NCBI GenBank assembly: GCA_017470245.1
Contig: JAFUEV010000009.1
Location: 1-64,000 of the forward strand
Length of the DNA stretch: 64,000 bases
Direction: 5' to 3'
From: a bacterium
GTDB taxonomy: Bacteria; Cyanobacteriota; Vampirovibrionia; Gastranaerophilales; Gastranaerophilaceae
Shown here: positions 42,043-49,594 of the stretch, one piece after another
Numbering within the stretch: the stretch's first letter is position 1
How the letters are laid out: each line of letters starts with the position of its first letter
Translations under genes and position numbers: made by a program
Notes under the pieces: generated by a model
Databases searched by the model: none
What the model was told of the DNA's origin: nothing
What the model saw: the letters and a program-made list of their open reading frames with translations, nothing else

Positions 42043-42372
42043 ATGCAATATATTATACCATTGTTATTAACAATTATAATTGAACTCACTATCGTATATT
42101 TATTGGGTTTTAAAAATAAAAAATTACTAATATTGGTAATCATAGCTAATATAATTACCAATCCTGTTTTGAATTTTATTGTAGGAAGCTTTTCTTTTGA
42201 CTTTATTGAAATATTAATACTTGAAGCTATAGTTGTTATTTTTGAAGGATTATTCTTAAAATTGTTATATAGAACTAATCTTCCGTATTTTAGATTGTCA
42301 TTTATAATGAATGCATCTTCCTATTTAATTGGTTTGTGGCTTCCGTGGGATGTAATTGGGAGAATTTTTTAA
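42043..42372 (+). CDS. Small four-helix membrane protein, unknown
   Basis: The 109-residue protein has four predicted membrane helices: PLLLTIIIELTIVYLLGF, LLILVIIANIITNPVLNFIV, ILILEAIVVIFEGLFLKLLY and LSFIMNASSYLIGLWL. Pro, Asn and Glu inside helices (NIITNPVLN, EAIVVIFEG) suggest function in the membrane rather than simple anchoring. The stop overlaps the next start (TAATG). I do not recognise a named family. Confidence 0.75.
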   Translation: MQYIIPLLLTIIIELTIVYLLGFKNKKLLILVIIANIITNPVLNFIVGSFSFDFIEILILEAIVVIFEGLFLKLLYRTNLPYFRLSFIMNASSYLIGLWLPWDVIGRIF

Positions 42373-43742
42373 TGAAAAAAATATTTATAGGAATTATCTC
42401 CGTTGTTTTAATAAGTTTAGTTTGTCGTGTTAATGCTGATATAGTACCTGATTATATAAAATATCAAACTATTAATAAAAAAGGAGAATTTGTTAAAACC
42501 CCTCAAACTAAAGATATTGAAAAAAAAGAAGATTATTTAACAAAATATAAAGATGCAAATAGTAAATTGTACGGATTTAAAAAGGGTGATGAAGTAATAA
42601 TTCCTGCAAAATTTGATAATGCTGATTATTTTTTTATGACAGATTATGCTTCGGCTTCGCAAAACAAAAAATGGGGAATAATAGATAAACAAGGCAGTTG
42701 GCTCATAGAACCAGTTCAAAATTATAGATTGGACTATAATCAAGATGATGATATTATCACAGTAAATATTAATAATAAGTGGGGAATTATAAATAAAGAA
42801 AGAAAATGGATAATTGAACCTTTTTTTGACCTAATTTTAAAATACAACGAAGGTTTAGCTATGGCTTGTAAAGATGATATATGTGGTTTCATTGATAAAG
42901 AAGGACAATGGACATTACAATCAAATCAATATCGTCCTACTTGCTATGAAAAAGATAATAATGGAATATGGCAGCAAAATGATAGATGCGGTGTATACAG
43001 TATATTTTCTGACGGACTTGCCAGTGTATATTATGATGAAGAAAAATATGTATCTGTTTTAAAAAATGATTTTCTTGATATATATCAATTTTATATTCCC
43101 GTTTTTGACAAAAAAAATACAAAAAGCCTTATAGTATATGGCAAAATCAGAGGGAAGAATTTTTATATAAATTCAAATGCTACAGAAGAACAAAAAAAGA
43201 AATTAACAAGAGGTTATATAATAACAAGAAAAAAAAGCGGATATATTAATAAAAACGGCGAACTTGTTTTAAAAGGATTTTATGGGAATATTCGCCCGTT
43301 TCAGGAAGGGCTTGCAGCCGTGTCCAACAAAGAAGGTAAATGGGGCTATATTGATAAAAAAGGCAAATGGATAATCAAACCGCAATTTGAAGAAGCTTAT
43401 TCTTTTTATAACGGTTATGCAACTGTAGAGCTAAGAAAAACCAAAAAAGAAATGAAAAATGATGAATTGAATCGAAAAAAATTCCATCATAACTTACCGA
43501 TAACAAGAAAAAATGAAAAAATAAAAGAAAAGAAGCTTCTTGGTAATAAAAAATTAAGTTTTTATGGTGGAAATAAAGCCATTGCGGATGAAATAAATCC
43601 TGAAAATATAAAAACACAAAAAGAAAATGACAAAAATATTATGTATATATTTTCTGCTATAATCTTGATTTTCATTATAATAAGTATAATTTCATTAAAT
43701 AGAACTACAAAAGAGAATAAAAACAATGATAGAAACGGCTAA
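42372..43742 (+). CDS. Exported WG-repeat protein with C-terminal membrane anchor
   Basis: The frame opens at 42336, but ATG 42372, coupled to the preceding stop, gives a signal peptide (KKIFIGIISVVLISLVCRVNAD) and 456 residues. WG beta-repeats follow: KKWGIIDKQGSWLIEP, NKWGIINKERKWIIEP, ICGFIDKEGQWTL, SGYINKNGELVLKG and GKWGYIDKKGKWIIKP, in two blocks separated by an insert with KxN-rich loops. The C terminus has one membrane segment (MYIFSAIILIFIIISIISL). The repeats probably bind proteins or glycans outside the cytoplasm. The last bases overlap the MFS gene. Confidence 0.88.
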   Translation: MKKIFIGIISVVLISLVCRVNADIVPDYIKYQTINKKGEFVKTPQTKDIEKKEDYLTKYKDANSKLYGFKKGDEVIIPAKFDNADYFFMTDYASASQNKKWGIIDKQGSWLIEPVQNYRLDYNQDDDIITVNINNKWGIINKERKWIIEPFFDLILKYNEGLAMACKDDICGFIDKEGQWTLQSNQYRPTCYEKDNNGIWQQNDRCGVYSIFSDGLASVYYDEEKYVSVLKNDFLDIYQFYIPVFDKKNTKSLIVYGKIRGKNFYINSNATEEQKKKLTRGYIITRKKSGYINKNGELVLKGFYGNIRPFQEGLAAVSNKEGKWGYIDKKGKWIIKPQFEEAYSFYNGYATVELRKTKKEMKNDELNRKKFHHNLPITRKNEKIKEKKLLGNKKLSFYGGNKAIADEINPENIKTQKENDKNIMYIFSAIILIFIIISIISLNRTTKENKNNDRNG

Positions 43743-44748
43743 AACAGTTTCATTATATGGTATTATCCATGCTCTGATTGATGCGACCTGCATAATGGTT
43801 TTATATTCTTGTATTACCTATAACGATTTAGAATATTCTTTTGCATTAATTGTGTTTTATAACATTATAGCCTTTGGAATGCAAAGCATAATTGGTGATA
43901 TTTTTGACAGAATAAAAAAGCCTAAATTAAGTGCAATAATCGGATGTATTTTGACTGCATTATCTGCAGTTTTATGGAAAAATCCAATTATTACCGTACT
44001 GTGTGCAAGTTTTGGTAATGCATTTTTCCACGTAGGAGGCGGAATTATTTGTTTAAAACTTGGGAAACAAAATTCTACAATTCCAGGAATGTATGTAGCA
44101 CCGGGTGCACTTGGTCTATTTTTAGGAATGCTTGCTGCAAAAAATAGTTGGTGTTCTCCTCTTGTTTTTTCGATTGTCCTTTTTTTCGCATCTGCAATTA
44201 TATATATAAACAAATATAATATTTGTGAAATACAAAAGATAAAAACACTACAATATAATAAATTTATATTGATATTAACTTTTCTGTTAGGAGCAATAGC
44301 AATCAGGTCATTTGTCGGGTTGAGTATATCTCTTCCTTGGAAAGAAAATATTCTGTTTGTAACACTTCTGACACTTGCCGTAGTTGCAGGTAAATTCTTT
44401 GGCGGAATTATAGCCGATAAATTCGGATGGATAAAAGTTACTGTAATAGCGCTTTTAATTTCTTCACCATTGATTGCATTCGGAATAAATTCACCAATCC
44501 TATATATAATAGGAATATTCTTCTTTAATTTTACTATGCCTGTTACACTAACAGCAATAGCGAATATACTTCCCGATAGAGAAGGTTATGCTTTTGGATT
44601 AACAACACTTGCACTTATTCTTGGTGCGCTTCCGACTTTTTATTCTATAAAAACAGGTGTCGGTAATGAAATCATAATCTTAATAACTGTACTAATCTCG
44701 GCAATATTAATATATTTTGGACTTCGTGAATATAAAAAAGTTGATTAA
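43726..44748 (+). CDS. MFS-like transporter, substrate unknown
   Basis: The 340-residue protein has about 10-11 membrane segments. The loop QSIIGDIFDRIKKPKLSA has the MFS-type GDxxDRxxxxK signature, and GKFFGGIIADKFGWIKV repeats it in the second half. It is shorter than typical 400-residue MFS proteins, so one or two helices may be missing. FFHVGGGIICLKLG is a conserved-looking membrane motif. It begins 17 bases inside the WG-repeat gene, so all three genes of this operon are translationally linked. Confidence 0.82.
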   Translation: MIETAKTVSLYGIIHALIDATCIMVLYSCITYNDLEYSFALIVFYNIIAFGMQSIIGDIFDRIKKPKLSAIIGCILTALSAVLWKNPIITVLCASFGNAFFHVGGGIICLKLGKQNSTIPGMYVAPGALGLFLGMLAAKNSWCSPLVFSIVLFFASAIIYINKYNICEIQKIKTLQYNKFILILTFLLGAIAIRSFVGLSISLPWKENILFVTLLTLAVVAGKFFGGIIADKFGWIKVTVIALLISSPLIAFGINSPILYIIGIFFFNFTMPVTLTAIANILPDREGYAFGLTTLALILGALPTFYSIKTGVGNEIIILITVLISAILIYFGLREYKKVD

Positions 44749-44819
44749 TAATTTAATTTTAAAAGCGTAAATTCATATTACAAAATATTAATATATAATA
44801 CTTATATACGTTATATATA

Positions 44820-44849
44820 TTGATAGAAAGGGAATATATATAGTATAGT
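44820..44849 (+). promoter_or_regulatory. Promoter of a candidate small RNA
   Basis: TTGATA (44820-44825), an 18-base spacer and TATAGT (44844-44849), each one base from consensus. No reading frame follows before a strong terminator at 44904. Confidence 0.5.
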
Positions 44850-44855
44850 CAATTT

Positions 44856-44926
44856 TCTTTATTACTTATTTTCCTTCACTCCTTTTCTCCATAACAAGAC
44901 TGTGGTCGCTATGCGACCTTTTTTTT
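44856..44926 (+). ncRNA. Candidate small RNA with C/U-rich segment and own terminator
   Basis: Between the promoter at 44820-44849 and a strong terminator (GGTCGC, TAT, GCGACC, then eight T; 44904-44926) lies a stretch of about 70 bases with no reading frame. Its middle (44871-44890) is pyrimidine-rich with two CUCC motifs, complementary to GGAG ribosome sites. This is the usual layout of a bacterial trans-acting small RNA. It could also be just a late terminator for the MFS operon ending at 44748. Confidence 0.45.
44904..44926 (+). terminator. Strong rho-independent terminator
   Basis: A perfect six-base GC-rich stem GGTCGC/GCGACC with a three-base TAT loop, followed by eight T on the plus strand. 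It lies 155 bases after the MFS stop, so it may serve the candidate small RNA and/or the operon. Confidence 0.85.
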
Positions 44927-44934
44927 GTTTGAAT

Positions 44935-45834
44935 TTATTCTGTTTTTAACCATTCATCAATTGTATGCTGCATACTAGATTCCCAGGGTAACAGAGGTTT
45001 ATTATCACCACAGTACTTACAAAAATTTTTGGGCTGTTTTGACCAATTTAAAATATCTTCTATATTTTTTGTTTTGTATATATCAACGTAATCGGTATTT
45101 GACGGTTTAAGATTTTTATTAAATCTTTTGTTAAAATACTTTATATAGGCAACAACAGGGCATATATAAATTTTACCCTCATATAAATTATAATATTCTC
45201 CACAATCTATAAACTTTAGTAGATTTTTTTGTGAACCAGTTAAATCTAAGTTTGATTTATAGAAATGAGTAACTTCTACATTTTTTATTTCATCTTCAGG
45301 AATGAATATTACAACATTTTCTTCGTTAGCTTTTTTATATATTTTATGCCAATCAATATTTATCTTGTATATAGATGGATTTATAATTATATTGTTTGTT
45401 CGAAGTGTTGTCCAAAATGCGTTATCCATTTTGGGTAATAATATTCCGTTGGTTACTAAATATATTTTGGATTTTGAAAATAATTGTCTGGTTATTTTCA
45501 TATACTTGTTAATATCAGGATTTAAAAGCGGTTCTCCACCCATAAGTCGAATTTCTTTTATGTTACCATTGGTTATTTTAGCAAGTTGTTTCATATCCTT
45601 TGTAAACATTTTTTTATCATAAAAATGTTCTTCTGCAATGGGAGAAAAATGACAACAATATTTACAATTAAGATTACAATGGTCGGCTAAATGAACCTCT
45701 ATATAAGATAAAAATTTCTCTTCTGAATTTTGATTTTTGGAAAGAGCGTTTTTGTATAATTTAACCCCATTTATTGTTGCTAAACTTAATAACGAAAAAA
45801 GAACTGTATTTCTTATGAATTTGCGTCTGTCCAT
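44935..45834 (-). CDS. Radical SAM protein with Tat-like N-terminal leader
   Basis: The 299-residue protein has the radical SAM cluster motif CNLNCKYC near residue 53, in the context HLADHCNLNCKYCCHFSP, then EIRLMGGEPLLNP and VTNGILL, and C-terminal Cys (ICPVV; FCKYCGD) that may bind an auxiliary cluster. The N terminus MDRRKFIRNTVLFSLLSLATI looks like a Tat signal (RRKF followed by a hydrophobic stretch) or a signal anchor, unusual for an enzyme needing cytoplasmic SAM and reductant. No ribosome site precedes the ATG. It lies downstream of rplT beyond a terminator. Related proteins often sit near polysaccharide genes; substrate unknown. Confidence 0.85.
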   Translation of the reverse strand: MDRRKFIRNTVLFSLLSLATINGVKLYKNALSKNQNSEEKFLSYIEVHLADHCNLNCKYCCHFSPIAEEHFYDKKMFTKDMKQLAKITNGNIKEIRLMGGEPLLNPDINKYMKITRQLFSKSKIYLVTNGILLPKMDNAFWTTLRTNNIIINPSIYKINIDWHKIYKKANEENVVIFIPEDEIKNVEVTHFYKSNLDLTGSQKNLLKFIDCGEYYNLYEGKIYICPVVAYIKYFNKRFNKNLKPSNTDYVDIYKTKNIEDILNWSKQPKNFCKYCGDNKPLLPWESSMQHTIDEWLKTE

Positions 45835-45859
45835 ATTATAATTTATTTTCTGGTATATG

Positions 45860-45894
45860 AAAAAAGAGAACCAATATTATTGGTTCTCTTTTTT
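45860..45894 (-). terminator. Terminator of the rpmI-rplT operon
   Basis: GAGAACCAA and TTGGTTCTC form a nine-base stem with loop TATTA, flanked by A and T runs on both sides. It lies six bases after the rplT stop on the minus strand. Confidence 0.9.
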
Positions 45895-45899
45895 ACTGA

Positions 45900-46250
45900 C
45901 TATTTAGCAGATTTTGCAGTATCAACAATGATTGAAAATGCTTCAGGTTCATTAACAGCTAAGTCTGCAAGCATTTTTCTGTTGATAGTAACGGATGATT
46001 TTTTAAGTGCATTCATGAATTTAGAATAGCTTAAACCATGTTGTCTAACTGCTGCATTGATTCTAACAATCCATAAACGACGCATATTTCTTTTTAAATT
46101 ACGTCTGTCTCTGTATTGATATTTCAATTTTTTCATTACTGCAGTATTAGCAACTTTAAATATTCTGCTTCTTGCACCAATAAAGCCTTTAGCAAGTTTT
46201 AATATTTTTTTATGTCTTTTTCTTAAGACATTACCACGTTTAATTCTCAT
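45900..46250 (-). CDS. rplT: 50S ribosomal protein L20
   Basis: The 116-residue basic protein matches L20 throughout: [22 protein letters not shown] at the N terminus, [24 protein letters not shown] and [26 protein letters not shown]. It is needed early in 50S assembly and binds 23S rRNA. In several bacteria it also represses its own operon through an mRNA leader. It lies 27 bases after rpmI with an AAAGGAA site. Confidence 0.97.
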   Translation of the reverse strand: MRIKRGNVLRKRHKKILKLAKGFIGARSRIFKVANTAVMKKLKYQYRDRRNLKRNMRRLWIVRINAAVRQHGLSYSKFMNALKKSSVTINRKMLADLAVNEPEAFSIIVDTAKSAK

Positions 46251-46277
46251 TGTTCAAATTCCTTTCTTCTTTAAACC

Positions 46278-46487
46278 TTAACCTGAGCACTTCGCATAAG
46301 GAAGTTCTTTTAATACAAGTTTCTTATGTGTAGCAGAAACTTCTATCATAGAAGAAAGTCTTCTTTTTCTTGACTGGCTTTTGTGTTGAAGCAAGTGACC
46401 TTTACCTGCTTTTCTTCTTAAAATTTTTCCGCCGGCAGTAATTTTATACCTTTTTGCGCCACTGCGGTGTGTTTTCATCTTTGGCAT
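46278..46487 (-). CDS. rpmI: 50S ribosomal protein L35
   Basis: The 69-residue protein matches L35: MPKMKTHRSGAKRYKIT, GGKILRRKAGKGHLLQHK and SRKRRLS. It is a small basic component of the large subunit. The AAAGGAG site is seven bases upstream. The 190-base space upstream contains a terminator for infC and its own -10 box, so rpmI-rplT can be transcribed apart from infC. Confidence 0.97.
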   Translation of the reverse strand: MPKMKTHRSGAKRYKITAGGKILRRKAGKGHLLQHKSQSRKRRLSSMIEVSATHKKLVLKELPYAKCSG

Positions 46488-46608
46488 AGTTTTCTCCTTT
46501 TTCTTTTTGACTTATAACAAAGTGCTTTATTGCTTAAATTAAGACTTTAAGTTCTAACGCACCCTTTCGGCTAAAAATGCGACATGCCTCCGCATATTCA
46601 TACCGTGT

Positions 46609-46614
46609 ATTATA
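46609..46614 (-). promoter_or_regulatory. Promoter and leader of rpmI-rplT
   Basis: A TATAAT box on the minus strand lies about 120 bases upstream of rpmI. The leader between about 46602 and 46488 contains GC-richer hairpin-forming segments (ATGCGGAGGCAT and AGCCGAAAGGGTGCG). It could host L20 autoregulation as in other bacteria, but I cannot match it to a known L20 leader class. Confidence 0.4.
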
Positions 46615-46646
46615 ATTGTAAAACAAACATGTTCTATTGCAAATAC

Positions 46647-46681
46647 AAAAAAGATTTCCTTAATAAAAGGAAATCTTTTTT
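46647..46681 (-). terminator. Terminator after infC
   Basis: A nine-base stem (GATTTCCTT with AAGGAAATC), loop AATAA, and runs of A and T on either side, starting 15 bases after the infC stop on the minus strand. It separates infC from rpmI-rplT. Confidence 0.88.
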
Positions 46682-46696
46682 GAGTGAAAAATTATT

Positions 46697-47212
46697 CTAA
46701 GGTGCTAAAATAGTGACGACGTTTCTTCCGTCCATTGATGGTTTCTTTTCAACTGTTATTTTTTCACCTTCTAAATCGGCAAGAAATCTGTTTGCCAAAT
46801 CATAAGCCAGATGGTTATGCTGCATTTCTCTTCCTCTAAGCATAACAACAAGTTTAACTTTATTACCTTTTGCTATGAATTTTTTTATAGCATTAATTTT
46901 TACGTTGTAATCATTTACATCTATTTTATAACGAACTTTTATTTCTTTTATTTCAACTGTATGTTGTTTCTTTTTTGACTCTTTAGCACGTTTTTCTATT
47001 TCGTATTTGTATTTTCCGTAGTCCAGTATTTTTGCTACCGGCGGTTCCTGATTAGGAGAAACGACAATCAAATCCAAACCTTTTTCTTCTGCCATTGCAA
47101 GGGCTTTTGGTGTTGCCACGACACCATGGTTATTCCCTTCATCATCTATAAGTCTTACTTCTTTTGATCTGATATTTCTGTTAATTAATGGCTGGTTGTT
47201 ATCTTTACTAAT
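46697..47212 (-). CDS. infC: Translation initiation factor IF-3, with AUU start
   Basis: The longest ATG/GTG-type frame begins at 47119 and would lack the N-terminal domain. In frame upstream lies ATT at 47212, eight bases after AGGAGG (47221-47226), with the conserved start SKDNNQPLINRNIRSKEVRLIDDEGNNHGVV, here quoted in parts: NQPLINRNIRSKEVRLID. This gives 171 residues, standard for IF-3. The C-terminal domain shows KEIKVRYKIDVNDYNVK and VKLVVMLRGREMQHN. IF-3 binds the 30S subunit and rejects non-canonical starts. The AUU start lets it repress its own translation, as known in E. coli. Confidence 0.95.
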   Translation of the reverse strand: MSKDNNQPLINRNIRSKEVRLIDDEGNNHGVVATPKALAMAEEKGLDLIVVSPNQEPPVAKILDYGKYKYEIEKRAKESKKKQHTVEIKEIKVRYKIDVNDYNVKINAIKKFIAKGNKVKLVVMLRGREMQHNHLAYDLANRFLADLEGEKITVEKKPSMDGRNVVTILAP

Positions 47213-47293
47213 TGTTCTATCCTCCTATTTCTTATCGAAATTATTGTAACAGATATGTTTTAACTTTGCAATTATTTATAACAATTCATATAG

Positions 47294-47323
47294 AAAAGAG
47301 GACAAGTTATTGTCCTCTTTTTT
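47294..47323 (-). terminator. Terminator after the EF-hand gene
   Basis: GAGGACAA with TTGTCCTC, loop GTTA, flanked by A and T runs; just after the stop at 47339 on the minus strand. Confidence 0.88.
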
Positions 47324-47338
47324 ATATAAAGTATAAGA

Positions 47339-47878
47339 TTAACTTTCTGCATAGAAGTTGTTATATATTGCTGATTTTAGTTCTTGAATGTAGTCGTAAT
47401 CTACATAATCAGGGTCGGCATTTAAGTTGTATTGAAGATAGTCAACTTTTCCGTCTAAAGAGTCAACAAGACTGCCGTCTGTTTCTGCAAATTTCTTTAA
47501 ATCCAAATCTGAAAGAAATAATTCCGTAGCAAATTCTTTTGCATCAATGGAATCTTTATTATTATCCAAATTCAAGGCATCAAATCTTTCACCCAAAAAT
47601 TGAGATATTTGTTCTTTATATTCGTCAGGAATATCTTGACCGCCAAGAGCCATATTTATGAATTCTTCACGATTCCAAACGCCATCACCGTTATTATCAT
47701 ACAGGTTGATATATTCCTGTGCAAAGTCTTTAATGTCTGAAGAATAAGAAGAAGCGTTAAAATCAAACATTTTAAAATCTTCAATTTCTTCACCGTTTTC
47801 AAGCTTTTTATAGTTTGCTTCACTATTTGTCCAATTATCAAAATTTTGTGCATTTAAGGAATTAATATTATTGTTCAA
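47339..47878 (-). CDS. EF-hand-type calcium-binding protein
   Basis: The 179-residue acidic protein has one canonical loop DNNGDGVWNREEF (near residue 61) and a second, looser one LDNNKDSIDAKEF (near residue 105). A third acidic stretch (SLDGKVDYLQYN) may be degenerate. No signal peptide is seen; the N terminus is Asn-rich and polar. The start is preceded by AGGGGGAAAG. It belongs to the same loose group as the protein at 39959-40525. Calcium buffering or structural use is likely; partner unknown. Confidence 0.82.
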   Translation of the reverse strand: MNNNINSLNAQNFDNWTNSEANYKKLENGEEIEDFKMFDFNASSYSSDIKDFAQEYINLYDNNGDGVWNREEFINMALGGQDIPDEYKEQISQFLGERFDALNLDNNKDSIDAKEFATELFLSDLDLKKFAETDGSLVDSLDGKVDYLQYNLNADPDYVDYDYIQELKSAIYNNFYAES

Positions 47879-48030
47879 GTTCTTTCCCCCTAAAAATTAT
47901 AATATCCCATATCATAATTAAGATTTTTATGAAAAAAATAATGACTTAAAACAAAATAAACTTTACAAAAGTTAATTCATGAGAACATTAAGAAAATAAC
48001 AGTTGATTTTTAATTTTCTTTTTTGTAAAG

Positions 48031-48036
48031 TATAAT
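48031..48036 (+). promoter_or_regulatory. -10 box of the rplJ-rplL operon
   Basis: TATAAT lies just before the L10 leader, so transcription would start near 48043. No convincing -35 box is seen; the upstream stretch is T-rich. Confidence 0.5.
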
Positions 48037-48040
48037 CTGT

Positions 48041-48122
48041 AACCGTAGACAGCAGGGGGCAGCGAAAGAGAAGGCGTTAAGTTTTTCTCGAAAGCCTTAA
48101 AATATAACCCAGCCGAGGATTA
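48041..48122 (+). ncRNA. Ribosomal protein L10 leader
   Basis: The 5' segment AACCGTAGACAGCAGGGGG and the 3' segment AACCCAGCCGAGGAT match the conserved kink-turn-containing core of the L10 leader. They flank a hairpin arm (GAAGGCGTTAAG with a partner near 48093-48099). The leader binds the L10-L7/L12 complex and represses rplJL translation or transcription. It lies about 135 bases before rplJ. Confidence 0.85.
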
Positions 48123-48175
48123 ACAAAAGTCAAATAAGTCAATTTTTGGGATTGGTTTAATATATTTGTTGATTG

Positions 48176-48218
48176 GAATTTACGGTTTGTAAATTCTTTA
48201 TTTTTATATAGAATTTAC
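48176..48218 (+). promoter_or_regulatory. Mutually exclusive hairpins between L10 leader and rplJ (attenuator candidate)
   Basis: GAATTTAC occurs at 48176-48183 and again at 48211-48218; its complement GTAAATTC lies between, at 48189-48196. Pairing with the first copy gives a hairpin followed by TTTATTTTT, terminator-like. Pairing with the second copy would disrupt it. This is the geometry of an attenuator. The A/T-rich stem is weak, so effect in the cell is uncertain. Confidence 0.45.
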
Positions 48219-48256
48219 AAAATCAGGTCGATATCACTACAAATAAGGAGCTAAAA

Positions 48257-48778
48257 ATGTCAACAAAAGCCTTCAAACAAGAAAAAATTGAAGCAATGAA
48301 AGAAAAATTTGGAAAGGCTAAAGTTGCAGTAGTTACTGAATATAGAGGTTTAACCGTAGAAGAAATTACAAAACTTCGTCGTTCTTTGCAAAAAGAAGAT
48401 GGTGACTATATGGTAACTAAGAATACTTTAGCAAAGGTTGCATCAAAAGGAACACAATTTGAAGTTCTTGCAGATTCATTAAAAGGACCTGTTGCAATAG
48501 CATTTGGGTTTAAAGATGAAGTTGCTCCGGCAAAAGTTGTAACAAAGTTTATAAAAGAAGCTAAAAAAGGTGAAATTATAGGCGCAGCTTTAGACGGAAA
48601 ATTCTTAGATGCAAACGAAGCAAAAAAACTTGCAAGCCTTCCGTCAAAAGACGAGCTATATGCAAAAATGCTTGGCAGCATAAACTCACCTGCTACAGGT
48701 ATTGTTGGTGCTATAAATGCTGTTATGAGCGGGCTTGTTAGAGCAATGGATCAAGTTGCAAAGAAAAAATCCGCTTAA
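48257..48778 (+). CDS. rplJ: 50S ribosomal protein L10
   Basis: The 173-residue protein shows L10 features: KFGKAKVAVVTEYRGLTVEEITKLRRSL, YMVTKNTLAKVA, and LKGPVAIAFGF in the rRNA-binding domain, then a C-terminal helix region where L7/L12 dimers dock (PATGIVGAINAVMSGLVRAMDQVA). It anchors the stalk on the large subunit. The AAGGAG site is seven bases upstream. Regulated by the upstream L10 leader. Confidence 0.97.
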   Translation: MSTKAFKQEKIEAMKEKFGKAKVAVVTEYRGLTVEEITKLRRSLQKEDGDYMVTKNTLAKVASKGTQFEVLADSLKGPVAIAFGFKDEVAPAKVVTKFIKEAKKGEIIGAALDGKFLDANEAKKLASLPSKDELYAKMLGSINSPATGIVGAINAVMSGLVRAMDQVAKKKSA

Positions 48779-48827
48779 TGGATTTTAGAAGTAATACAAA
48801 AGAAAAAATAATTAAAGGAGAAATAAA

Positions 48828-49202
48828 ATGAGCGTAGAATCAATTTTAGAATCAATTGAAAAATTAACATTAATCGAAGCAGCTGAATTAGTAAAAGCTA
48901 TGGAAGAAAAATTCGGCGTATCTGCTGCTGCACCTGTTGCAGTTGCTGCTGCTGCACCTGCTGCCGCTGCTGAAGGTGCTGCTGAAGAAGCATCAGAAGT
49001 TAGCGTTATCTTAGCATCTGCTGGAGCTAACAAAATTGCTGTTCTTAAAGAAGTTAGAGCTATCACAGGTCTTGGCTTAAAAGAAGCTAAAGATTTAGTT
49101 GACGGCGCTCCAAAACCGGTTAAAGAAAACATCAAAAAAGAAGATGCTGAAGCTATTAAGAAACAATTAGAAGCTGCAGGCGCTACAGTTGAAATTAAAT
49201 AG
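48828..49202 (+). CDS. rplL: 50S ribosomal protein L7/L12
   Basis: The 124-residue protein has the dimerising N-terminal helices ([23 protein letters not shown]), an Ala-rich hinge and the factor-binding C-terminal domain ([36 protein letters not shown], in parts). The stalk recruits translation GTPases. Codon use is more GC-rich than neighbours, as usual for highly expressed genes. The stop is followed by a 3' untranslated region holding 169-bp repeats before the terminator at 49595. Confidence 0.98.
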   Translation: MSVESILESIEKLTLIEAAELVKAMEEKFGVSAAAPVAVAAAAPAAAAEGAAEEASEVSVILASAGANKIAVLKEVRAITGLGLKEAKDLVDGAPKPVKENIKKEDAEAIKKQLEAAGATVEIK

Positions 49203-49211
49203 TTGAAATTT

Positions 49212-49580
49212 CCGTAGAGTGAGCGAAGCGAAACTCGAAGAAGTTACAAAGCGAAATTCCGCAACGCAGTGAGGAAAATTGAGCCTGTATGCGTAATGAA
49301 ATGAAGCTGAATGCCCGAAGTGAACGAATGGCGGAGCCAAGTGAACGACAGGGCAGAGAAGAAGGAAATTTCAATACAGTCCGTAGAGTGAGCGAAGCGA
49401 AACTCGAAGAAGTTACAAAGCGAAATTCCGCAACACAGTGAGGGAAATTGAGCCTGTATGCGTAATGAAATGAAGCTGAATGCCCGAAGTGAACGAATGG
49501 CGGAGCCAAGTGAACGACAGGGCAGAGAAGAAGGAAATTTCAATACAGTCCGTAGAGTGAGCGAAGCGAAACTCGAAGAA
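49212..49580 (+). repeat. 169-bp tandem direct repeat, two full copies and a partial third
   Basis: Copy 1 is 49212-49380, copy 2 is 49381-49549, and the first 31 bases recur at 49550-49580. Copies differ at about three positions (AACGCAGTGAGGAAAAT against AACACAGTGAGGGAAAT). The unit is clearly richer in G and C than the surroundings and contains short internal motifs such as GTGAGCGAAGCGAAACTC and AAGTGAACGA repeated twice. The period is not a multiple of three, so the long minus-strand frames across it are artefacts. It lies between rplL and the operon terminator and fills most of this 420-base gene-free stretch. Confidence 0.95.
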
Positions 49581-49594
49581 AACACAAATAGCTG

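Noticed and set aside
49195..49585. Two minus-strand frames rich in Ser, Phe, Leu and Arg over the 169-bp repeats
   Set aside because: The repeat period is not a multiple of three, so the same DNA is read in different phases; there is no ribosome site, and they lie antisense to a transcribed 3' untranslated region.
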